64,000 nucleotides of DNA from positions 12,572,850 through 12,636,849 of the forward strand of contig NC_034011.1 in assembly GCF_000346465.2 (NCBI RefSeq). The letters are read 5' to 3'. The position numbers and the translations under genes were made by a program. This document shows positions 1-10,150 of this stretch, one piece after another. The stretch comes from Prunus persica (Eukaryota > Streptophyta > Magnoliopsida > Rosales > Rosaceae). How positions within the stretch are numbered: position 1 is the first letter of the stretch; each line of letters begins with the position of its first letter. The notes under the pieces are model-generated. The model did no database searches. It was not told the origin of the DNA and saw nothing but the letters and a program-made list of their open reading frames with translations.

Positions 1-1792
1 GTCATCTCACATCTATTTAAGGGAAGTGAGGAAATGGATGACATTCAATGGGATGAAGGGCCAAGTAACAGAAATGAGGGAGAGGAAAAGGAAGATGAAT
101 GGATTGAAGGGGGTGAAGGGCCAAGTAATAGAAATGAGGGAGAGGAAAAGGAAGAGGAGGGGATTGAAGGGGGTGAAGTGCAAGGAAAACCAAGTGAGGT
201 AGAGGAAGCTCAAAGGAAAAGAAGTGAAGGAGAGCAAGTGAAAATAAAAAGCAGCAAGGGAGAGGAAGCGCAAAGAAAGAGCAGTGAGGGAGAGGAAGTG
301 AAAAGAAAAAGCAGTAAGGGAGAGGAACTGCAAAGAAAAAGCAGTGAGGGAGAGGATCCGCAAAGAAAAAGAAGGGAGGGCAAGGAAGTGAAAAGACAAA
401 CAAGTGAGGAAAAGGAAGTGCAAAGAAACCAATGTGAGAAAGAAGATAATGAAGTTATGTTGCTTGGCGATGACATTGGCGAGAGCACGGAGGGGACAAA
501 GGTTGAGTTTACTATCGGGGACATTGATTTGGATCAACCTACAGCTGTGCTATCTCAGTTGAACATTTGGTTGAATGATAAAGGTAAAGCTGTGGAACAA
601 GGGGTCCAATTACGGAAGAGGAAGAGGATCATTCCTATGTGGAAGATCATTGAAAGAAGGCGATTTCGCATGATGATCTGGTGAAATTGCTAAAACTTTG
701 TTGGGAATGGCGCCATAACCCAAAGTAAGTCCCTTGTTTTTTGAGATAGAAGGCATGAGTGTATATATTTTTTAATTGTTGTGTTCTAAAACTTTTTTAT
801 ATTCATAGTTTGGTGATGCAATTTGGCAACGTGGAAGCTGATATTGAATTATTCGCTTCCCTCGTCAAAGCTAATAGTTGGCTTAAAGGAGATGTAAGTT
901 TAATTGATTAATGTACATAGATTATGAGATTGACAAGAAAAACATGTTGTAACACATTGATTTGGGGTTGTATCTCATTCGAAAGCGACAACAAGAGTTG
1001 GAGGAAGTAGAAATATCGGACTGGACAACGACCGATGTATTTTTTACGGTATGTCATGGGCCTTGACCAAGTGCTGTTAATAATTACAAATTATCCATAC
1101 TTGCTTTGTGGAGGTGTTTAACCATTGATTGTTTTCTATTTGACAGAATCACATTCGTACTTGCTTTGCGGATAATAAAAAAAAAAAGAGCAGGTTGGGT
1201 GGAAAATTAGAAACAGTTTACTGAACGTTGTAAATGGCAAGGTTCCGGCGTGTGAGATGGATTGGCAGAACGCATATAAGGTGTATGCCCCTTGTATGTT
1301 GACGAAGTACAAGTATTAGGTGGCTGTAATGATTGATCTGATTTTGTGTGAAATCAATGTGTACGATTCAAAGGTTTCACTTATTCCAGATGAGATCTTA
1401 AAGGAAGAACTCGCCCCGCTTTCAATTACGATTCCAAATCTTCTCAACACCATCGACTTTTATGAAGAAGGTGTTTACGCAAACAATTGCAGCCGAGATT
1501 GGTGGTGTCTGTGGCCAATAGAGCGTGTGGATGTTCCACAATAGTCTAATCAGTAAGCACAACTTTTTATCTAATTTTATTACTTTAAATTGTCAATTAC
1601 GTTAGAATGTCATTAGTTGAATTGATCGAGTTCTTGTTTTTCTTCAGAGGCGATTGTGGCATGTTCGTGTTGAAGTATATTGAGCTTTTGAGCGCTGAGA
1701 TTCCGTTAGCTACTTGCACCTCGCAGAACATGCCCTTTTTTCGGTTGAAATTGGCTGCAGAGATAACACGGGGAGATGCTTACATGCCATGA
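1..1792 (+). pseudogene. DUF1985/Ulp1 (C48 peptidase) gene, 3' part, decayed
   Basis: This is the 3' half of a plant transposon-associated Ulp1 SUMO-protease-like gene; its 5' part lies before the window. Five exon pieces align with the copy at 53-56.6 kb: up to 724, 809-893 (85 nt), 953-1048 (96 nt), 1147-1552 and 1648-1792 (145 nt). The 85 and 96 nt exons match the other copy exactly in length and phase. The last exon has the nucleophile motif GDCGMF followed by VLKYIEL. Lesions: a frameshift near 640-665; the acceptor before 953 reads AA instead of AG; another length change in 1147-1552; the catalytic His-Trp is Tyr-TAG at about 1315-1320; and a TAG follows DVPQ near 1533. All the assignable point lesions fit C-to-T or G-to-A. 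The first exon encodes a long Glu/Lys-rich repeat region. A peptidase can no longer be made. Family assignment is firm; exon edges are by eye. Confidence 0.8.
57..440 (+). repeat. In-frame tandem repeats coding a Glu/Lys/Arg/Ser-rich region
   Basis: Two 60 bp units (57-116 and 117-176) are followed by a run of imperfect 30 bp units to about 440. Each 30 bp unit encodes roughly ten residues of the form GEEVKRKSSK. The frame stays open through all units, which suggests the expansion happened while the Ulp1-like gene was still coding. The long Leu/Phe/Ser ORFs on the opposite strand are shadows of this repeat. Confidence 0.85.
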
Positions 1793-2690
1793 TATGGGTT
1801 GAACTTGGTTTAGGTACATGATGATTAAATAGGTTTTGGGAATGTCCAATTTCAAACTCATGTAAATACACAATAGAGACCTACGGGTCCTTTTCGAATT
1901 CTACCTCTGCTCCTCTATTCTTCTTCGTCTTTCTCAATCTTAGTGTATTTTTGTACATAAATTGAGGTTTAAGTTATTGGACAATAACAATTAGAACCAA
2001 AATAGTGGCAAATATTATAGCGGATGCATGCTTTCATTTTGATTAGTGTGATACTACGCTATGTTTATTCTGATATTGTCCTAAATGTATATGGAGTTGG
2101 ATGCAGAGCATAGACAGAAAAATGAAGAAACTGAAATGGAGATGCTGAGGCTTGGTGAGGAGAAAAGTAAATGGATCTGTAAATCTATTGCACGTAGGCA
2201 ATCTAAATGGATAGGCAGATGAGTTTTTGAAGTTAGACACATGTCATTCCCATACATAGAATGTGCCTATGGTTCCGTAAAGTATTTTTTTATTTAATGA
2301 AACAAACTTCTGTGTAACATTAGCCTAACTCCTTCACGACATTTACATAACCTTAACCAAACTGCATTGAATTGGGATTTAAAGACTGCATATGTGAATT
2401 GGGATTTGAAGATGGCTTTTTAAGTGTATTACATCATTGCAAAGTGATATGTCATCGTTTATGCAAGCCACCATTAATCGCAATGGGTTGCATCTTAATA
2501 AGGTACATGATCAGCAGTTATGGCCTCGCCTCCAATGTTTTATTCAACCATGCCCTCTTTATAGAAATACATGAAAAAATATCTCCAGGTGTAATGCTAT
2601 AAAAACTCCCTATTGGTTCCGTACCGCCCCTCGGGGTTGAATCCCTCTCTCCTTTATAATCGGCTAATAAATTCGTTGATTTTTTTTTTA
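1793..2690. other. Intergenic, with one short open frame at 2091-2222
   Basis: No recognisable gene. On the plus strand an ATG at 2091 opens 43 codons to a TGA at 2220-2222. The product is charged and helix-prone (starts MELDAEHRQKNEETEME) and could be a leftover exon or a chance frame; I do not recognise it. A GC-richer patch near 2615-2650 stands out from the AT-rich surroundings but has no identity I can name. Confidence 0.3.
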
Positions 2691-3560
2691 TTGATTTTAG
2701 GCAGCTCAGTAGCTCAGTAGCATAAAAGTAATGTATATTGATGCATCTATATTGCATGTCTGTTGCGTCTATATTGCTTATCTATTGCGTGTATATCTTA
2801 CATTTATTATATGTGTATTGATTGTTTATTGCTTACGAAGGAAATAAACGACAATACACAGGCAACAGACAATCAATATACACACAACAGACAAACAATT
2901 TACACACAATAGATATGCAATATACACACAATAGACATGCAATATACACACAATAGACATGCAATATACATCAGTCCCCAATTACACCAACCATAAGGAA
3001 GTCGTATTGAATAGGAAATTAAACTTAACAGTTGTTCTTCCTACTAAAAGAAAGAATAAGGTCCGTTTCCCCCCTTAAATCTTACTTGTGGTACTTATGC
3101 CCCAATAAACATCCAATATTGGAGCAATAACATTCGATATACATGCAGCAAACAATCAATAAACCTTCAATAACCATTCAATATCGGTTCAATAACATGC
3201 GAAATACATGCAGTTAACAATCAATAAACATGTAAACAATCAATAAACATTCAATATCGGTTCAATAACATGCGAAATACATGGATTTAATAATCAATAA
3301 ACCTTCAATAAACATGTAAACAATCAATAAACTTTCAAAAAACATTCAATATCGGAGTAATAACATATGAAATACATGCAGTAAAAAATCAATAAACCTT
3401 CAATAAACATTCAATATCATGCGATTTATATGCAGTAAACAATCAATAAACTTTAAGTATACGCAAATAAACAATCTATATACACTAAATAATTATGCAA
3501 TTTTCAAAAAAATTGTATTGTCTTGTTATTGCATCGTATTGGCCCAGTATTGTGATTTTA
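2690..3560. repeat. CAATA-type short interspersed repeat field with opposing arms
   Basis: Dozens of degenerate 10-20 bp units built from CAATA, ACAATAGACATGCAATATAC and TCAATAAACATTCAATA. From about 2720 to 2830 the units read in the opposite sense (TATTGAT, CTATTGCG), and from about 2840 onward they read CAATA, so the field is roughly an inverted repeat centred near 2830-2845. Similar units recur at 60335-60570 and 63590-63720. No coding potential. Confidence 0.75.
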
Positions 3561-3763
3561 TCGTCTTCGTATGATTTTCTTTTTTTAAAGTAAGTCTTGG
3601 AAAGTTTTTGCTAGGTTTCAAACTAATAAATGCTTTTGTTTAAATTCAATGCCAATCCACCTATTTCAAGAACAAATATTACAAAATGGGTTTGAAAACT
3701 CATTGGTGGTGCGTGCAACATGTCTTTTTGGGGAGAACTTTCACAATCTTTGAAACCGTGCAC

Positions 3764-4160
3764 TTAATTGATCATTAAAAGAAAAAACAATATGACAATT
3801 GATACAACTAATAAAACTAATACCAAGTTCTTAATGGACTTCAGCATATTCAGCACTGTAGCATCATACGTGTCAGCTTGATGTTCTGCTTTAGCGGAGG
3901 TTACATCAACCCATTCGGATCCATTGCAACTGGTGGCTCCCTAATTGCAGGCATCATATATGCAAAATAATTCTGTCAGAGTTAGACATAGGTTTTTTTT
4001 GACCCACATACATATTCTTGAAATGAAAATTTACATAGGAGGTTAGACACTTCCAAAATGGCTTCCCTCGATTTTTGTCTGATTTTGAAACCCGAAGCAC
4101 CATTGTAGTTCCACAATACTGACACCTCTTTGTTTGAGTGGGAGATGAAGACGAAGACAT
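3764..4160 (-). CDS. GRF zinc-finger protein with C-terminal membrane anchor, two exons
   Basis: Exon 1 is 4160-4035 (42 codons, ATG at 4160). Exon 2 is 3940-3764 (58 codons plus TAA). The intron 4034-3941 begins GTAAAT and ends TTAG, and both junctions are phase 0, giving 100 residues. Exon 1 has the GRF-type zinc-finger signature CQYCG, then KNRGKPFWKC; exon 2 supplies the last Cys and the Trp-Asp end (SCNGSEWVD). The C-terminus is a strong single hydrophobic helix (LVLVLLVVSIVILFFLLMI), so a tail-anchored membrane protein is likely. GRF fingers bind single-stranded nucleic acid in several repair proteins; many small plant GRF-plus-membrane proteins have no known function and are often TE-linked. 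The leader upstream of 4160 is a run of TTCTCACTCA-like units. No lesion is visible. The coding reading is strong because the splice phases and both domain halves fit. Confidence 0.82.
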
Positions 4161-4912
4161 GTTGAATCTTCTCAGCTGTACCTCTTCTCACTCAGATCTT
4201 CTCACTGAAACCTCTTCGGACTCATACCTTCTCACTCATAGTTCTCAGTCATACCCCTTCACTCATAACCCTAAACTTCTCACTCAGCTCTCTCTCATCT
4301 CTGCCCAAATTGAATTATATCCTTCTTTTCTGTGTGTGGGTGGGTTGGTCATGATCTGGACACCTGTACCGTCAGAATTGTGACATCTTTTACCCCGAAA
4401 AGCAATATAATATTTCACTACTAAATATTAATATGAAAATTGAGGGGATACTGCTTGAAATTTATTATTTTATTTATATTTCATTAAGGCAACTAGTTGG
4501 ATAAGAATTCATCATTATTGGTTCCATTTTAATAACATTACTAGGGGTAGTTGGGTGTGGGAAAATGAAAAAGTATATGATGGGACCTTCTGTCACTAGT
4601 CAGTAATCCATCACATTTATATCAATGAATTTGATAGCGGGAAAATCCCAAAAATGGCTATGCAAATAGGTTATTAATTGACTTTTTGACTGTCTGACTC
4701 GCTATGCAATGTTATGATGTTTTCCCTTCTTTTGTCTTCAGTTTTAGGGTGTTGGGTTCAGTTTCTTTAAAAACGGTCAACTTGGAAAAACCCCAACTGA
4801 AAACACCTTTTCAAAACACTATAAACAGAGGCTACAACAAAACGTGTACCCCAAATATTCTCATTTCTCCCCTCTGCCACTCCTCAAATCGTTCCATTCC
4901 AAAAATATTTCA
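4161..4912. promoter_or_regulatory. Divergent intergenic region between GRF and F-box genes
   Basis: About 750 bp lie between two diverging start codons. 4161-4300 is a pyrimidine/purine-biased leader with repeated TTCTCACTCA units. An E2F-like site, GCGGGAAA (reverse TTTCCCGC), lies at 4637-4644, about 270 bp upstream of the F-box ATG. Promoter function is inferred from position only. Confidence 0.4.
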
Positions 4913-5650
4913 ATGAATTCAAAACATTTCACTACAGTCGGAGGAAAGAGAAGGAAGCATCTCCATTTGGATTTGCCCCAAGCCTTCATCCCGGAGTTAG
5001 CTTGGTTTAAAGTGATGTTATACGTGGCAACCCAATCATCGGAAGATCTCTTCCGTATGGCATCTGTGTGCCCATTGTTCCATACTTTGGCAAACAGTCC
5101 ACAAGTGTGGAACACCATTTCAATGGCAAAGTACCCAGACCATCCTAGCTGGTACCGTGCCAGACCTGCAGTCCAGCATTTCTTGCAACAATGCAAGGCT
5201 TACGATAACCCTGAGTCGATATTTAGAGAAGCATTCGAAGTTTTTTTCAGGCAGGGTAACGTGGAAGCGTTGTATGGGATGCGCATTGTAGCCACGGCAG
5301 GCCATATGGAAGCGGCATATGTAGTTGGACTACTTGGTATGTCCGGAATTGGTCAGTCAAAAGAGGATGCATTAGAATTCTTGTGTTCTTTGAATCAACG
5401 TAACAACATTGATATGAAAGGAACCAGGGATGCTTTGACATGAAGATTAAACGGACCAATAGTTGCAAGACATATCCTAGATATGTTTGACTATGGAAAG
5501 ATTAAGTTCAATCACTGCAGCGCTTGTAACAACAATGAATGGTATTTTGTTATTCAAGGCTGGCCTAGTAAAGAAAAGATAAATCATGCCTTCTGGACTT
5601 GTTGCAATCGATGCAAATGGCACCGTGAGAGTATTTTTGGTTCAAGGTGA
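4913..5650 (+). pseudogene. F-box protein family (At2g35280/At1g67623-like), one in-frame TGA
   Basis: ATG at 4913 was chosen because the family similarity starts just after it (LPQAFIPELAW). The frame runs to a TGA at 5441-5443 and stays open in the same frame to a second TGA at 5648-5650, so the full frame is 245 codons with one internal stop. An N-terminal F-box-like helix set (DLFRMASVCPLFHTLANSP) is followed by the pattern of this plant family: WNTISMAKYPDHPSWYR, then NPESIFREAFEVFFRQGN and a Sel1-like stretch with GHMEAAYVVGLLGM. The segment after the stop is Cys-rich (CSACNNN, CCNRCKWHRE), typical of a C-terminal metal-binding tail, which shows the TGA is a lesion and not the natural end. 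CGA-to-TGA is the simplest change. F-box proteins are substrate receptors of SCF ubiquitin ligases; whether this one binds SKP1 cannot be told from sequence. Confidence 0.75.
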
Positions 5651-6349
5651 TGCGTGCATATGTTGTGCGAGTGAATCCATACCCTTTTAATTAGTTGTAG
5701 TATGTTTTTACGATTTTTATGCATTGTGGACTTGCTTCTCTTCAGTTCTAGGTTGGCTGGCTACGTTGTACAAATGTCGTCTAAATGTTGGGTTTTAATC
5801 TATTTTGTCTGGTTTTTGTGCTGTCATAAACCGTTTTATATATAAATGTATAATATATATTATATAGCGGAATTATTACTGACATCATAGACGGCTAGGA
5901 ATGACATTTTACTGACACAGATATTTTGCACAACTGCAATCTTCATATTTGGTAAACGAAAGGTCATGCATGGAGTAAATAGGTGTCTTTTCAGCAGTGC
6001 TTGGGAATGACATTTTCCCACTTAGCATATCCCAAATGATTTGGTTACACGTTTCTTAAGCAAAACTTGAACAGTGAATGACGTTGAATAATTTTTTCCT
6101 GATGTTGTACAATGGATGACTTGTATATTTTCATTTTATTTTTCAAAACATCCCTTCAACCTAAAAAATTTAAAAATTAACAAATTGAAGAAGAGAGAAA
6201 CCGATTAGCACCAGAAATGGCCTATTCGCACGGAAAATAAAAATTAATAAAAAAGTTGGAGTAAATATAATTAACAAATGGACAGCCTAAAAAGTAATAT
6301 CATAATAATTAAATTAATTTAGGATAAATAATAATAAAATACTAATGTA
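5651..6349. other. AT-rich intergenic DNA
   Basis: No gene, RNA or repeat that I can support. It contains short AT runs (TATATAAATGTATAATATATATTATATA near 5837-5865) only. Confidence 0.6.
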
Positions 6350-7290
6350 GCATAACCATGAAACAGGGAATTCAGTAGGAAGCTGAAATCTCAATAAGTT
6401 CGTAGCAATTTTCGGAACATTATTGGGATTTTTGTGTATTTAGTTCTGAATTTTCCAAGAAAAAGTAATAAAATAATAATTTAGGTTAAAATGCAAGGAG
6501 GTGCCCATGTTGACTGACGTACACTTGTGCAAGTGGTGAAAGGTGACGGGCTGAGATCGCGCTACAAAAATCTGTGAAAATAGGTAATAAATAGTAGGAA
6601 AATCCTAAAAATGCCCCGAAAATTACTCCGGCCTCCTTGTGACGTTATAAAACTAGAGGAACCTATAAATCATCCGTTTCGTAATGAAAAATTCTAAATT
6701 ATTTTACATAACTCACTTTCCTCTTAACCCTAAGTATATATGTTTGTTAACTTAAACTTCAATAACCTACTTCAACAAGCATCTCCCATTAATGTTCGGA
6801 ATAATTGTTTAAAATGCGTAACAATGAATTGGAGAATTTAGCAAGGGAGATGGAGTGTCAATGAGTTCGTAGCAATTTTCGGATCATTTTTCTAATTTTT
6901 GTGTATTTAGTTATGAATTTTCTAAGGAAAAGTAATAAAATAATAATTTAGGGTAAAATGCGAGGATGTGGCCATGTTGATTGACGTACACTTGTGCAAG
7001 TGGTGAAAGGTGACGGGTTGAGATCGCGCCAGGTATCCTCTGGCAATTATTTTTGCTTTTTTTAGTGCAAAAATCTTTGAAAATAGGTAATAAATAGTAG
7101 GAAAATCCTAAAAATGCCCCGAAAATTACTCCGGCCTCCTTGTGACGTTATAAAACTAGGGGAACCTATAAATCATCCGTTTCGCAATTAAAAAATCCAA
7201 ATTATTTTTACATAACTCACTTTCCTCTTAACCCTAATTCACTTTAACAAGTATATTTCCTTAATATTCGTTATATAATTTGTAATAATA
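6350..7290 (+). repeat. Tandem direct duplication, two ~470 bp units
   Basis: Unit 1 is about 6350-6817 and unit 2 about 6818-7290, head to tail. Shared landmarks are GTTCGTAGCAATTTTCGG, GGTGAAAGGTGACGGG, TAAAAATGCCCCGAAAATTA and GTGACGTTATAAAACTAG, in the same order and spacing. Unit 2 carries an extra ~35-45 bp near 7030-7068. Each unit includes TATAAAA-like promoter-looking sequence but no open frame. It could be a local duplication of a gene-end segment or a non-autonomous element; I saw no clear terminal repeats. Confidence 0.8.
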
Positions 7291-7385
7291 CAAGAAATAG
7301 TTTCCCTATATAAAATAATATGTAGCTTATAATAATGTACATATATAATAATTGCACATGCTTTGAAGCCATCATTGCAACTAAG

Positions 7386-7495
7386 CCTAGAGCTTTCAAC
7401 ACCTCAGAAGTATTCAATAAGTTGTCCACATGCAACTGCACCTAGAGTTTTGAACACGTCAGAGGTATTCAATAAGTTGTCCATATGACGCCGCA
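7386..7495 (+). repeat. 55 bp tandem repeat, two copies
   Basis: Both units start CCTAGAG and contain TATTCAATAAGTTGTCCA. They span 7386-7440 and 7441-7495 with scattered substitutions. The block just after it (7495-7571) resembles 9841-9920, including ATCATGTCCA and CATACTTTTTCT, so it is part of a larger duplicated neighbourhood around the two coiled-coil genes. Confidence 0.75.
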
Positions 7496-8082
7496 TTGGG
7501 AATCAGTAATATATTTTCTATCATGTCCAATCACATAAAATAATGCCATACTTTTTCTGAAAAACCTCACACAAGTGAAGCAATTTTAAAATATTAGTGA
7601 ATATTTGTCCTAGTCTATATGAGTGATTATGTATTCAGTCTGCATTTTTTTCACAGTATATGTTAACTTTGAGAGGGATTCCACAAACCTATAATATAAA
7701 GAAAGAAAGAAATAGTAGGAGATGAACCAGTACAAAAAACAATATATAAATGGTACATAATAATTCCATAACCTTGTCACAAACGCACTCACAAATGCTT
7801 TTCCATAAACCTTGTCCTAACATATAATAAATAAAGGCAACATTGCATATGATGCAACCATGTCCAAATCTGATACGTGATAAAAAAAAAAATGGACATG
7901 GCAGCAACATATGACTGAAGTAGATGGGCTCTTTGTATCTTGTGTTATCGTAATTAAAGACATCAAAATATTAAGGTTGAAATCTTCCATAGTAGTAAGC
8001 ATCAACATAGGTTTGAAGCAGAGTTTAACGAAAATTTCAATTCCACTGATTTGCCTCTGCTCAAACACGAGAACCAAAATGG
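7496..8082. other. Spacer downstream of the first coiled-coil gene
   Basis: The first ~80 bases duplicate 9841-9920. The remainder is AT-rich with no supportable gene; the open frames on both strands here lack any recognisable domain or splice logic. Confidence 0.45.
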
Positions 8083-8568
8083 TTACTTCCCTTGCTGAGT
8101 ATATTTGTTAACATCGGAAACGGCAATAGATGACCAATCAAACCCGGGTACGACGAGTTTTGCATAGGATCGGAAGTAGTCGAATCCAGCTTGCATCACA
8201 CGCTTCTTTGACTCCACTGCATTAGATGAGTTCTTGTATTTTTGAACAGCTACACTCCGAAGTCGTTTGTGTCTACACTTCATGCGCTGCAACTTCGCCC
8301 TATCCAGATTGGCATGCCTTTTGTCATCTTCAATTTGGCCTTCAACAAATTCCAAACGTGCCCTTGCCCTTTGGATTTCATCACCAAGTTGAAGATGCCT
8401 CTCATTCCAAAAAGCAAGAACTATTTCAGACTCAAAACTTCCAACAAAATGGTCATTCTGTCTAGGAATGTGACATTGCTTGTCTGGTGACTCACTTGCG
8501 TTTCGAAGGCGGTCTTTGTTTGGAGGGGTGTTTATTATGCTCACATCAAACTTGGTTAGTAAATCCAT
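8083..8568 (-). CDS. Small coiled-coil protein, GF-FR-YA-W family member A
   Basis: This 161-residue frame is intact from ATG at 8568. The N-terminal ~45 residues are polar and disordered-looking. Residues about 45-125 are rich in charged heptad-like helix (LGDEIQRARARLEFVEGQ, then a basic stretch). The C-terminus carries the family motif: AGFDYFRSYAKLVVPGFDW followed by an Ile-x(5)-Val helix. Three other genes in this window share that end (8987-9610, 60692-61282, 62958-63428). It stands head to head with member B, 418 bp apart. An E2F-like site at 8697-8707 lies about 130 bp upstream of the start. No known domain recognised; function unknown. No lesion is visible in the frame. Confidence 0.6.
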   Translation of the reverse strand: MDLLTKFDVSIINTPPNKDRLRNASESPDKQCHIPRQNDHFVGSFESEIVLAFWNERHLQLGDEIQRARARLEFVEGQIEDDKRHANLDRAKLQRMKCRHKRLRSVAVQKYKNSSNAVESKKRVMQAGFDYFRSYAKLVVPGFDWSSIAVSDVNKYTQQGK

Positions 8569-8986
8569 TCTATGGGGGGAGTGAGTTTCTATGGAGGAGA
8601 GAGTTTCAGTAGATGGAGACAGATTCGGTGGAGGAGTGAGTCTTGTGTGGAAGGAGAATTTCTATGAAAGGGGTGATAGTAATACCAATAAAAGGGTTCC
8701 CGCCAAAAAATATTTGGTTGACAATCTATAAATTATTTTTTGGTCTGATACAATCTAAGTTTAATCCTAACTAGTTTGGTTGAGTTCACTAACTAGATGT
8801 CACTTCCATTGAGTTTCTTTCAACCACTATCAGTGGTGTAAGGAGAGTGTGAGGTTGACATGCTTGAAAAGCAAAACCTGACACCTCTTTTTTTAAAAAT
8901 TGAGAAAAAGTACATATGTTGACTACATACAAGCTTTGGTATGTTGGTCTATAAACCTATGTTCCCTTTCTCAAACGAAATTGCAT
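8569..8986. promoter_or_regulatory. Shared divergent promoter region with an E2F-like site
   Basis: The 418 bp region between members A (-) and B (+) contains TTCCCGCCAAA at 8697-8707, whose reverse reads TTTGGCGGGAA, a full match to the classical E2F binding consensus. Use as a promoter is inferred from position. Confidence 0.45.
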
Positions 8987-9610
8987 ATGCAATCCTCATC
9001 CTCCCAAAACAAAGAGGATTATTCAAGCATGTCAACCTCTTTAGGCGCCAACAACACAATCGAAGATGACAAATTGGAGTCGCAGGTTCTATTTCCACAT
9101 TGTACTCACCGACCCCTTCCTTTTTCAACATCATTTGGGAGTGAGGGGGACTCCGATGATCCATTAGAGGCAATACATGCAGTCAGTGGCAAGCTGGATT
9201 ATAATTCCAGACTGATCAATTCATGGCACGAGAAATGTGTTGAAGACGAGGGAATTTTGGCTGATCTTAACATTAGAGTGAACAAAGCGTTCTCCCAAAA
9301 GAACAAGTACTTGAAGCTGAGTCATAAAAGGAAGCTGAAAGCTGAGGAGTTGGATACAGTAATGAATGATGAAATGAAAGGTTGTTTGATGAACCATATG
9401 CGATGCGAAGAGCACCATAGTGAACTGAAGTTGGCATTCAACGAAGGATTCGACAAATTTCGAGCATTTGCGGCAACTACTCATACAAGTTATGATTGGA
9501 ACTATGTGTCCCCTGATGCTGTGAGAGAGATACTAGACGATGGTGGTGACATGAATGAGCATAAGCACGTCAAAGCTGCTCGGAAGAAGCCGACCGATAC
9601 GACTAAGTGA
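8987..9610 (+). CDS. Small coiled-coil protein, GF-FR-YA-W family member B
   Basis: I choose ATG 8987 (207 residues): the frame is open further upstream to 8900, but that stretch shows no family similarity. The N-terminal third is Ser/Asn-rich. It then has GSEGDSDDPLEAIHAV, closely matching GSEVESNDPLDKISAV of member C at 60.7-61.3 kb. The middle is a charged helical region (HEKC...NKAFSQKNK...KRKLKAEEL). The C-terminal motif is EGFDKFRAFA...SYDW followed by PDAV, then a basic tail. The last ~20 codons and 3' flank are partly duplicated at about 10035-10145. No recognised domain; a nuclear role is only a guess from the basic tail. No lesion visible. Confidence 0.62.
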   Translation: MQSSSSQNKEDYSSMSTSLGANNTIEDDKLESQVLFPHCTHRPLPFSTSFGSEGDSDDPLEAIHAVSGKLDYNSRLINSWHEKCVEDEGILADLNIRVNKAFSQKNKYLKLSHKRKLKAEELDTVMNDEMKGCLMNHMRCEEHHSELKLAFNEGFDKFRAFAATTHTSYDWNYVSPDAVREILDDGGDMNEHKHVKAARKKPTDTTK

Positions 9611-10150
9611 TTGCGGCTACCGCTGTTTAGTTGGTTGAGGGTGATCGTGGTATTGCACAAATTAGAAGTATATTCCCTTAATGTCATTTTCATTTCAATA
9701 AAACACAAATATCAGTTTCATTTGCTTCATATATAATTATTGGGACTATGTATTGTAAGTCATCATGTGTTCCTTCTGTCTAACATTATATTTTGCAAAT
9801 ATCGAAATATTATTCAATAAGCAGTGAATATCACAGCAAGCTGGGATTCAGTAAAGTCTCATTATCATGTCCATTCACATTAAAGAGCTGGCATACTTTT
9901 TCTCAAAAAAAACTGACACGTGAGTCATAAGTAACATAACATGTGCTATACATTGTTTAGTGAATGGTTTATGGTTTATTTATATATAATAAAATTTCAA
10001 ATATTGCTGAAGATTTATTTCGTCTATATCACTAGGGACATGAGTGACCACAAGCATGTGAGACCTGCTAAGAAGAAGCTGACCAATACGACCGAGTGAT
10101 TGTGGCTACCGTTGTTCAGTTGGTTGGGGAGATCGTGGTATTGCTAAGAG
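9611..10150 (+). repeat. 3' flank of member B with partial duplicate of its gene end
   Basis: 9841-9920 duplicates 7495-7571. At about 10035-10145 the sequence again encodes the end of member B (DMSDHKHVRPAKKKLTNTTE, then stop), followed by the same flank: GTGATTGTGGCTACC, GTTCAGTTGGTTG and GATCGTGGTATTGC. It is a broken copy of the gene end and has no upstream coding part. Confidence 0.75.

Noticed and set aside
13..537. Long minus-strand frames rich in Leu, Phe and Ser
   Set aside because: They are the reverse reading of the 30 bp Glu/Lys repeat in the Ulp1 remnant.
2372..2602. 76-codon plus-strand frame
   Set aside because: Contains a short internal duplication but no domain or splice support.
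2615..2650. GC-richer patch with CCCCTCGGGG
   Set aside because: Too short for an RNA gene, no tRNA-like arms or rRNA identity that I can support.
2690..3560. Regular short repeats suggesting a CRISPR-like array
   Set aside because: Units vary in length and sequence and have no constant repeat/spacer pattern; this is plant nuclear DNA.
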